Shown in pieces: positions 15,244 through 20,659 of a DNA stretch of 20,659 nucleotides. The notes below the pieces were generated by a model that saw only the letters and a program-made list of their open reading frames with translations, had not been told where the DNA came from and searched no databases. Made by a program: the position numbers and the translations under genes. Source of the DNA: a virus; IMG/VR virus record IMGVR_UViG_3300027770_000303, positions 1 to 20,659 of that record; one strand, written 5' to 3'. Positions within the stretch are counted from its first letter, which is position 1; each line of letters begins with the position of its first letter.

Positions 15244-15685
15244 GGGAGAACTCCGCGCAATAGTCTGTGTATTTCTCGCCGTACAATGCCATAACTGCAC
15301 CCGACTTGGCTAGGGCCGCGTCGTACCCGTGACATAGCATGACCACGGCCAGAACAACATCATAGTAGGACGCCCGCCACATGAACGACTTGGCGTCCGC
15401 TTTACCGGCGCGTTCCGCCTCGTCCGACGCCGCCCACTTTAGGAACGCCGTCGCCATCACAGGCAACAGGCTGGCCGAGTTGGCGGCAAAGAACGGATTG
15501 GACGGCATCTGCACCAGACAAGACCAGACCGCGCGGCGCATGTCGTCGCCCGTCACCGGATCGCCGTCCACAACGTCATCAAACACTTGGATGGCGTCCC
15601 ACAGGTCCAACAGCCAAGCGCGGGCCTGAGGTGGCAACTCCAGAACGGTCGCGAGGTAGTCCGAGATCGTTTGCTTGTGCGACAC
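15236..15685 (-). CDS. Conserved phage protein of unknown function (149 aa)
   Basis: I recognise this only as a recurrent phage protein found near ejection and tail genes. It is largely helical with many tryptophans and paired Asp residues, including FDDVVDGD (35-42), NPFFAANSASLLP (63-75) and a C-terminal YGEKYTDY. It has no signal peptide or clear membrane helix. Segment 107-120 is hydrophobic but short. It starts at GTG (15685) with a TAGGGGG ribosome site 5 nt upstream, and ends 8 nt inside the next gene. A chaperone or scaffold role for the ejection proteins is possible from position only. Confidence 0.75.
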   Translation of the reverse strand: MSHKQTISDYLATVLELPPQARAWLLDLWDAIQVFDDVVDGDPVTGDDMRRAVWSCLVQMPSNPFFAANSASLLPVMATAFLKWAASDEAERAGKADAKSFMWRASYYDVVLAVVMLCHGYDAALAKSGAVMALYGEKYTDYCAEFSHA

Positions 15686-15694
15686 ACGCGCCCC

Positions 15695-15967
15695 CTACGA
15701 TAGTTGTTTGTGGAGCAAGGGCGGCAGCACCTCGGCCTGCGCCCGCACCATCTCGTTTCGGAAACTCTCAGTCGCCGCAGCGCCTTGCCGCGCCTCCTTG
15801 GCGACCTCAATCTGTAGCATGGGCATGGCCGAGATGGCGCACATCCATTCGTCAATCTCCGCGCCGGTCTGCGGGTGCGTCCCCCGCAACTGCGTAAACC
15901 AAGCGCACTGGAGTTGGACGCACTCCTTCTTGATCAGCGGGCAGAATGAACCGTTCTTAAGCTGCAT
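15695..15967 (-). CDS. Conserved small Cys-containing phage protein (90 aa)
   Basis: This small protein, common in podovirus-like genomes and of unknown function, sits between the fibre gene and the 149-aa gene. Four cysteines (9, 16, 21, 43) around CPLIKKEC could bind a metal. The middle carries GAEIDEWMCA (35-44), and the C-terminus is a charged helix with SFRNEMV (68-74). An AAGGA site is 6 nt before the ATG. It begins 3 nt after the fibre stop, so it is in the same operon. There are no membrane segments. A structural role in the virion is not shown. Confidence 0.78.
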   Translation of the reverse strand: MQLKNGSFCPLIKKECVQLQCAWFTQLRGTHPQTGAEIDEWMCAISAMPMLQIEVAKEARQGAAATESFRNEMVRAQAEVLPPLLHKQLS

Positions 15968-15969
15968 CG

Positions 15970-16881
15970 TCAGTCCTTAGTCGCGATGATGACATCGACA
16001 TAAGACACGGCCAAGTTGATTGCCGTGCCTGTAAACGTATGGTCATGCGAACCACCGCCGCCCGTTGCGTCCGTAGATCCAGACGCAAAATATCCGTTCG
16101 GACCCGTGTTTCCATCTACTTTATACGACGCTGTTGTAGAGCCGTTAGGGTATGTGTGCGTATGGCTAGGACTTTGTGCCGTGGTAAGCGTAGTGCCGCC
16201 CACCGTACCCGCGACAGATTGAGACGCAAACGCGGTCGTAAACGCCACGGAACCGCCGCTGCTGGCCGCGCCAGACACTACGCGCAGGGCCTTGTTGTTG
16301 TGCGTAGTGGACTTGGTCCAACCAGTGGGCGCGGATGTCTGTGCGAACAACATTGCGGTGCCAGTGGGCAGGTAGGCCCACGCGCCAGTAAAGACGCCAG
16401 GGCTGGCAATCTCCAGCGCCGATGACGGCGTAGCCGTGCCGATGCCGACCGAGCCATTACTATCGACGATAAACGGCGTTGCGTCAGGATCACTGGAATC
16501 CTGCACTCTAAGCGCCGCGCCCGTGCCTGTCTGCGTGATCGTTAATGCAGCCGAAGATGTGTTGGAGTCGATGGTGACGTTGCCAGACAACACGGGCGAC
16601 ACCGCCGCCGTAGGCGCAGAAATGTTATCGACGGACCAGATCAACGCGCCAACCGAATCTTTCAAGACGAACTTGTAGATAGCGCCGCCCAACCAGACGT
16701 TGGCCTCACCACGCGAATCCAAAACGATGGGGTTGGTGTTGGCCGTCACCGCTGTCGAGTCCGTGTAGGTCGTTTGCGGCGTAGTAGTCCCCGCAATGTA
16801 AGTGTACAGCAGACCACCAACTAGTGGTTCGCCAGCGGCGTCAACAAAAGATGTTTTGGCAGCGGGGGAAAGAACAGCCAT
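15970..16881 (-). CDS. Tail fibre protein with collar-type C-terminal domain
   Basis: This 303-aa protein probably binds the host surface. The N-terminal part (1-88) looks like a virion-attachment domain, with TNPIVLDSRGEANVWLGG (49-66), a motif found at the start of many podovirus fibres. A beta-rich stem follows (about 95-160), including GIGTATPSSALEI as in fibres with triple-helical stems. The C-terminal domain (about 170-303) begins PTGTAMLFAQTSAPTGW like phage tail-collar domains, carries two HxH motifs (H240/H242, H279/H281) that could hold metal ions, and ends YVDVIIATKD. No enzyme or chaperone domain is seen. The start overlaps the preceding stop (TAATG) and has AGGTG about 4 nt upstream. 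Confidence 0.85.
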   Translation of the reverse strand: MAVLSPAAKTSFVDAAGEPLVGGLLYTYIAGTTTPQTTYTDSTAVTANTNPIVLDSRGEANVWLGGAIYKFVLKDSVGALIWSVDNISAPTAAVSPVLSGNVTIDSNTSSAALTITQTGTGAALRVQDSSDPDATPFIVDSNGSVGIGTATPSSALEIASPGVFTGAWAYLPTGTAMLFAQTSAPTGWTKSTTHNNKALRVVSGAASSGGSVAFTTAFASQSVAGTVGGTTLTTAQSPSHTHTYPNGSTTASYKVDGNTGPNGYFASGSTDATGGGGSHDHTFTGTAINLAVSYVDVIIATKD

Positions 16882-17459
16882 TATTCACCTATATTTGCAG
16901 CTACGGTCAAGATGACCGATGGGATGGCCGGTACAGGCGCAGACGCCGCTACGCGGGCTATCTGAACGTTCGTGTTGGTAGTAGACCACATCAGCCGGAA
17001 ATAGTCACCCGCGCTCATGCGAATAACGAAGTTCCATGCCGCAACATAAGATTTACTAGCGCCAGACAAACTTAACTTGGTGGCGCTCTCAGGTACGGAC
17101 GTTCCGTTCACGTCTGCCCAGATATACACGTCTTTATCCGCCGCGTTGGTGCTAGTCAGTTGCAACGAAAACTGGATGTTGTAAGAGCCTGTGCGGTCGA
17201 CATACACCCGCGATGTTGGCGTTCCAATGCTGACGCCTTGGGTCAAGCTCGTGCTGTTAAGCGTGATGGCGTAGGCGGTATTGATGGCTGCGGCGGTCTG
17301 CGTGGTGGTGTCGTAAAACGCGCCGCTGCGAAGCGAACCGCTGCCAAGAATGGCGTATAAGTTGTAGAAATACCGATACCACCCGCGCGTGACGTAGTTC
17401 GTCATCGTGTCCCAGATGGCGACACGCGGAGCCGGAATCTGCGTGATGTTATCAAGCAT
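16881..17459 (-). CDS. Virion protein with C1q/TNF-like beta-sandwich
   Basis: This 192-aa protein has an N-terminal part (1-40) with RGWYRYFYNLYAILG, typical of phage structural proteins that attach to the tail. A beta-rich domain follows (about 45-190) with RTGSYNIQFSLQL, VYIWADVNGT and AAWNFVIRMSAGDYFRLM, a pattern I associate with C1q/TNF-like jelly rolls. It lies directly after the gp10 homologue, where P22 has its tail needle gene, so it could be a needle knob or a second fibre. It lacks the long coiled coil of gp26. Its start lies 8 nt inside the gp10 gene. Assignment to a fold is by eye. Confidence 0.75.
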   Translation of the reverse strand: MLDNITQIPAPRVAIWDTMTNYVTRGWYRYFYNLYAILGSGSLRSGAFYDTTTQTAAAINTAYAITLNSTSLTQGVSIGTPTSRVYVDRTGSYNIQFSLQLTSTNAADKDVYIWADVNGTSVPESATKLSLSGASKSYVAAWNFVIRMSAGDYFRLMWSTTNTNVQIARVAASAPVPAIPSVILTVAANIGE

Positions 17460-18891
17460 TGGTTGGGCTCACGATCAGTTCAGCGCCCATAATGGCAATC
17501 TTGACAGGATCTGTACCCGATACCTCGTACACGCGGTCGCGCAGTCTCATGGTCATGCCAAGACGCCGCCATAAGACGCGCCGCCCGTTTTCGCCAAGTT
17601 TGCCCATAGACCGCCAATGTTCACTGGACCAAGTATGACCGCCGTCATCCGACCAACGCAGCATGACTTGCGGATCAGACCCTTGCACGGTGTCGCCGCC
17701 ATCCAACCCAACGCCCGATTCGCAGTCCAATTGCAAGCTATGCTGGGTGGTGCGTTTTAGGTTGTTGGTGCCGGTGGGCAACGCCCGCCACGAGCGCAGC
17801 CATTTTTGTATTGTACCCGCTTCTGTGTAGACGGTGGGATCATAAGCGTAGATGGCTCCCGCCAAATAATCCCCGATGACGATTTGACCGTTAAACGCCA
17901 TCTGACAATTGCCGCGATGACGGGTGAACTGGTTGTTGAGCCAACCAGCGCGTTGGTGCCATGCTTGGGTCGCCACGTCATAGACCCAAGTGATGTTGGC
18001 GCTGGGGAAGTTTAACACATAAAACGAATGGCCGTCTTGCTGATAGGTGTAGGCCACCGCGTCCGTGATGTCGGCGTATTGCTGGATCTGCCATTCGACG
18101 GAGTGCGTTGAAATGCGGGTGCCAGCGTAGCCGTTGGACCGGTACACCATACCGCGCCCGCGCGCGTCGGCGCTTAACCAGAACACGCCGTTGTCTAGCT
18201 TGGCGACGGAGAACGGCGCGGCGCAACCGATTTCAATAAACGCGCCTTGGATACGCGCAAGAGGAAAGTCCGGCAAACCGGCGTCGTACCAAACTTCGAT
18301 GGAAGACTGCCCAAACAGCCAAATTTCGCGATGGTCTACGATCAAGGACACCAGATTGTCGGGCGAGCCTTCCGCGCTGGCAAAGTCAAGCGGATCGACA
18401 GACGTGCCGTCGTACAGCGAAGTCACCCAAAATTTTTGGCTGTTGGGCTGGTTGTAAACGAAGTACCCGTCAATAAACCCGACCGTCACCGCGCCCGCAA
18501 AGTCAACGTCCGTGATCTGCGCGAACACGTCCGTACTGGCGTTGTAGATGTATCCGGTAGCGCCCGCCGCGATAAACATCTGAGTACCGTTATCAACCAT
18601 CGACACCGAATCTGTACCCGCCACGGTGCCTTTGGCTACAACGTTCCAATCAGTGTCAATCTTGTAAAGCGTGGTGCCTGATACGGCGTAACCATAATTG
18701 CCAAATGTCCACAACCCGCGTATGGGGCCTGTGCCAACATATGCCAGCAAATTTAACCCTGGCGCGCGTTGCAGAAACGCGGGTTCTTTTCCCGCTTCCG
18801 GTACAACTTCAGGAAACAGGTTGATCATACGGTTGTCCGCAGCGTTGACGCTGCGGGCTACATACGCGGAGCCAAGGATCGGGCTTTTCAT
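17452..18891 (-). CDS. P22 gp10-like packaged DNA stabilization protein
   Basis: This 479-aa neck protein closes the portal after DNA packaging and connects to the tail needle in P22-like phages. The N-terminus (MKSPILGSAYVARSVNAADN) and the following NLFPEVVPE (24-32) and FLQRAPGLNLL (39-49) are characteristic of the family. The rest is beta-propeller-like, with repeated short strands and aromatic residues. Length agrees with the family's roughly 470 aa. The start overlaps the gp4-like stop (TAATG), so the two neck proteins are co-translated. Confidence 0.92.
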   Translation of the reverse strand: MKSPILGSAYVARSVNAADNRMINLFPEVVPEAGKEPAFLQRAPGLNLLAYVGTGPIRGLWTFGNYGYAVSGTTLYKIDTDWNVVAKGTVAGTDSVSMVDNGTQMFIAAGATGYIYNASTDVFAQITDVDFAGAVTVGFIDGYFVYNQPNSQKFWVTSLYDGTSVDPLDFASAEGSPDNLVSLIVDHREIWLFGQSSIEVWYDAGLPDFPLARIQGAFIEIGCAAPFSVAKLDNGVFWLSADARGRGMVYRSNGYAGTRISTHSVEWQIQQYADITDAVAYTYQQDGHSFYVLNFPSANITWVYDVATQAWHQRAGWLNNQFTRHRGNCQMAFNGQIVIGDYLAGAIYAYDPTVYTEAGTIQKWLRSWRALPTGTNNLKRTTQHSLQLDCESGVGLDGGDTVQGSDPQVMLRWSDDGGHTWSSEHWRSMGKLGENGRRVLWRRLGMTMRLRDRVYEVSGTDPVKIAIMGAELIVSPTNA

Positions 18892-19601
18892 TAGAAGTTC
18901 CCGGCAAAGATGTTAAACCGCTGGCGGGTGCTGACGATGGCGTAGGGGATCGACATGATGTCGTCAGGGTTGTTGATGCGCTTGAGATTGCGCTTTGACG
19001 CCATAGCGATACGCCCGACCGTAGCGGAAGGCTCAACGCCAAACTCGGGGGCTAATTCGCAAGCCAGATTGTACCGAAACGCCCGCATGTAGCCAGGCGG
19101 GAAATACAACGGCGTTGCGATGGTAGCGGGCTGGTCCAATTGCGCCGCCGATATGAAATGCCATTCCAGCACCTTTGTAGGCACCGGATAGATGTGCATG
19201 TCGATGTTGGGGTAGTTGGTGTTGATCCACATTACCTGTGGAAAAGTACTGGTCACGGTTTTGACCGCAATGCCGTCGTACTGCTGCTGGTTGATTATCT
19301 TGATGCCATAGGAGATGCCGGTCGAGGCGTCCACAAAGTAGGTTGCGTCGTCCATCAAGACAGGGCGGTCGCCAACGAAGTCGCCGGAAGGCCCAAGCGT
19401 CTGGCTAATGAGCCCCGGCAACCAAGAGAACACTTGCTCTTGCGTTGTGAACGTCGCGAGCTTTTCCGTACCCCAGGAGTCGATCATCTGATTGAGGGCG
19501 GACAACGCGTCTTGCGACGTAGCCGCAGACGGCGTTTCACCTTCGGCCAGAACGCCTAGAAGGCGAAGGGCTCCGTTAATTTGATCCCCGGCTGTCGTCA
19601 T
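18891..19601 (-). CDS. P22 gp4-like head-tail adaptor (tail accessory factor)
   Basis: This 236-aa protein would attach below the portal ring as the first neck protein. The N-terminal helical segment (ALRLLGVLAEGETPSAATSQ at 11-30, then ALNQMIDSWGTEK) is the family signature. A conserved YFPPGYMRAFRYNLACEL region follows near 165-182. Size is about right, P22 gp4 being shorter. It is directly upstream of the gp10-like gene, in the same order as in P22. A GAGGG site lies 11 nt before the ATG, a little far. The ATG at 19601 lies 26 nt inside the previous small gene. Confidence 0.92.
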   Translation of the reverse strand: MTTAGDQINGALRLLGVLAEGETPSAATSQDALSALNQMIDSWGTEKLATFTTQEQVFSWLPGLISQTLGPSGDFVGDRPVLMDDATYFVDASTGISYGIKIINQQQYDGIAVKTVTSTFPQVMWINTNYPNIDMHIYPVPTKVLEWHFISAAQLDQPATIATPLYFPPGYMRAFRYNLACELAPEFGVEPSATVGRIAMASKRNLKRINNPDDIMSIPYAIVSTRQRFNIFAGNF

Positions 19602-19794
19602 AGCTGGCTATTCCCTCATTCAGCGGCCTGCGACCGCGCCGCCGGGGTGCAAGTTCATTTACCGGCTCTGACGTGTCAGAGAACGGGGCTTCGCCAAGAG
19701 TATAGCGGCTCCAGCCATTCGTTTCATCATAAATCGCTTCGGCTTCCATAGTGGCAACTTTGGTGCCGTGGATCGCATGGCGCATATAGATCAT
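19576..19794 (-). CDS. Small conserved phage protein near the head-tail genes
   Basis: This 72-aa protein carries RHAIHGTKVAT (5-15) followed by NGWSRYTLG (26-34) and ends in a basic RRRGRRP segment (51-57). Small proteins of this pattern recur between capsid and neck genes in podoviruses. Their function is not known to me. The start could be 19794 or 19785; neither has a strong ribosome site. It begins just after the terminator that follows the decoration gene, and overlaps the gp4-like start. A 10-bp palindrome GGGTATACCC (19795-19804) touches its start. Confidence 0.7.
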   Translation of the reverse strand: MIYMRHAIHGTKVATMEAEAIYDETNGWSRYTLGEAPFSDTSEPVNELAPRRRGRRPLNEGIASYDDSRGSN

Positions 19795-19808
19795 GGGTAT
19801 ACCCGTTG

Positions 19809-19838
19809 AAAAGACGCCCCGCCTTGCGACGGGGCGTC
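19809..19838 (-). terminator. Intrinsic terminator after the decoration gene
   Basis: On the minus strand a 9-bp perfect stem (GACGCCCCG/CGGGGCGTC, 19838-19830 with 19821-19813) with an 8-nt loop is followed directly by TTTT (19812-19809). It begins 6 nt after the stop of the decoration-like gene. It should lower, not abolish, transcription into the neck, fibre and ejection genes, since no clear promoter is seen after it. Confidence 0.8.
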
Positions 19839-19844
19839 AGGATG

Positions 19845-20243
19845 TTAGCCGATGCGGTAGAGCGTCCAAGTCGCATCGCCGGTCTTGCGAGCGCGGAACA
19901 GCGAAGAACTGGACACCGCAACGCCCATCGTACCGACAAGGGTCCAGCCCGTAGCAGTGGCAAGCGAACCGATGTTGGCGCTGCTCAGATTGATGACCGA
20001 AAAGTCAAACGAGCTGTTTGGCTTCGCGTTTGTGAACAGGGCGTCCATAAGCGCGCAAGTAGGCAGGGTGTAGTTAAGGGCCGAGCCGGGAGTGGTCGAG
20101 ATGATACCCGTCGCGATCTGCGCTGCGGTCAGAGTGACCGCAGAAGTCAGACCGGACGTGATGTCGCCCTGATCGCCAATGGTGGGTTCGTTAGCGTTGC
20201 CATCACCAAGCTGATAGCCGCCGCCGGAGTTGGGAAGAGCCAT
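19845..20243 (-). CDS. Probable head decoration protein
   Basis: This 132-aa protein follows the capsid gene and is beta-rich. It begins with a glycine-rich segment, QLGDGNANEPTIGDQG (11-26), a pattern seen in capsid-associated proteins encoded after phage coat genes. A threonine/serine/alanine-rich body follows (TLTAAQIATGIIS), ending in FRARKTGDATWTLYRIG. There is no signal or membrane segment. The AGGAG site is 6 nt before the ATG. Lying between two hairpins, it is likely to be made at a level near that of the coat protein. Decoration as opposed to a head fibre or stabiliser cannot be told apart here. Confidence 0.75.
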   Translation of the reverse strand: MALPNSGGGYQLGDGNANEPTIGDQGDITSGLTSAVTLTAAQIATGIISTTPGSALNYTLPTCALMDALFTNAKPNSSFDFSVINLSSANIGSLATATGWTLVGTMGVAVSSSSLFRARKTGDATWTLYRIG

Positions 20244-20274
20244 GATATTCTCCTAAAAAGTTGAAAGGGGGAGA

Positions 20275-20294
20275 TCTGGGGCCGCAGCCCCAGA
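20275..20294 (-). terminator. Hairpin between coat and decoration genes
   Basis: An 8-bp perfect stem (TCTGGGGC, 20275-20282, with GCCCCAGA, 20287-20294) encloses a 4-nt loop. It lies 9 nt after the coat stop. Downstream on the minus strand comes a C-rich then T-rich stretch (CTCCCCCTTTCAACTTTTT), so it may be a leaky terminator or an RNA-stabilising 3' end for the coat message. Confidence 0.55.
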
Positions 20295-20303
20295 GAGAAG
20301 TGG

Positions 20304-20659
20304 TTAACCCCACATACGCACGGCCATAGGCGCGCGAATTACGGAGTAGCCGTACAGAACGTCAATACGGCAAGGCATACGGTCATTGTTGATGTCGTAC
20401 TGGCGAACAATACGCATCGAGATGCCGTTATGAACCTGGCGAGAAGCCATATCCACACCCTGCGGCATAAGCAGATCGGCGGTGCCGAGCGTGATGGCGT
20501 TCTTGTTGTAGATCAGGTTCTGCGGGTAGGCAGTCGAAGCTGCACCAAGGAAAGTGACAGCAGCGTTGTCCGCCGGGAACGAATCCACAGTTGCTAGAGC
20601 CTGGCTGGATGTGTAGATCGGGGGCGAAATAGCCACGTCGGTCCAAGAACCGCTGGAAG
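20304..20659 (-). CDS. Major capsid protein, C-terminal part (P22 coat-like)
   Basis: Only the last 118 codons are in the window. The frame is open to the right edge, with coding sequence continuing before the GTG at 20636, which is not a real start. The visible C-terminus carries GISMRIVRQYDINNDRMPCR and then IDVLYGYSVIRAPMAVRMWG, the conserved end of the P22-type coat protein family that forms the HK97-fold shell. The order of coat, decoration, gp4-like and gp10-like genes agrees. The portal, scaffold and terminase genes should lie beyond the right edge. Confidence 0.85.
   Translation of the reverse strand, partial: SSGSWTDVAISPPIYTSSQALATVDSFPADNAAVTFLGAASTAYPQNLIYNKNAITLGTADLLMPQGVDMASRQVHNGISMRIVRQYDINNDRMPCRIDVLYGYSVIRAPMAVRMWG

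Noticed and set aside
15560-15581. DDxxD-like motif (FDDVVDGD) hinting at a prenyl-synthase in the 149-aa protein
   Set aside because: The second Asp-rich motif and the expected length of about 300 aa are absent. It is more likely coincidence.
15970-16881. Diversity-generating retroelement target in the fibre gene, as in phage BPP-1
   Set aside because: No reverse transcriptase or template/variable repeat pair is seen in the window, and the C-terminal domain is of the collar type rather than the C-type-lectin type.
1-20659. tRNA genes, CRISPR arrays, insertion sequences, integrase or attachment site
   Set aside because: I found no cloverleaf, spaced repeat array, transposase or integrase motif on reading both strands. 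A short tRNA-like element could be missed by eye.

Overview
The window is a contiguous piece of a tailed-phage genome, a short-tailed (podovirus-type) phage with a P22-like virion. It is densely packed with genes, most of which touch or overlap. I see no tRNA, rRNA, CRISPR array, insertion sequence, integrase or repressor. The host is probably Gram-negative, because the lysis cassette ends in a lipoprotein o-spanin. The host cannot be named from this sequence. By manual count of sample blocks, GC is about 60-68% over much of the replication region and falls to about 40-55% in several patches.

Layout. (1) Positions 59-6740, minus strand, replication and recombination genes in the order of transcription: a PD-(D/E)XK nuclease of the DUF2800/Cas4-AddB type with an apparent 4Fe-4S cysteine set, a 217-aa probable ssDNA-binding-type protein, a NUMOD4-HNH homing endonuclease, a family A DNA polymerase with 3'-5' exonuclease, and a primase-helicase (archaeo-eukaryotic-type primase plus SF3-like helicase). 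(2) Positions 6741-6812, a divergent intergenic region. (3) Positions 6813-8643, plus strand: a VRR-NUC nuclease, a SNF2-type helicase overlapping it, and a small unknown protein. (4) Positions 8636-10354, minus strand, lysis: holin-like protein, membrane/coiled-coil protein, GH24 endolysin with a C-terminal membrane segment, overlapping i-spanin and o-spanin. (5) Positions 10354-20659, minus strand, virion genes in the order of transcription from the right edge: major capsid protein (3' part only), a head decoration-like protein, a small conserved protein, P22 gp4-like and gp10-like head-tail proteins, a C1q-like beta-sandwich protein, a tail fibre, two small unknown proteins, and three DNA-ejection/internal virion proteins, one with a lytic transglycosylase domain.

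How it works together. The primase-helicase, polymerase and SSB candidate would form the replisome. The two nucleases and the SNF2 helicase would handle recombination or DNA ends. The minus-strand late block builds capsid, neck, fibre and ejection proteins and then lyses the cell. Hairpins after the capsid and decoration genes suggest stepped-down expression of the downstream late genes.

No wholly new system is obvious. The most interesting points are an HNH gene wedged against the polymerase start with a stranded Shine-Dalgarno and a perfect hairpin, a polymerase with Leu at the position equivalent to E. coli Pol I 762, a C-terminally membrane-anchored Glu-Cys-Thr endolysin, and patchy base composition inside single genes. 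Family assignments come from recognising motifs by eye, not from a search.
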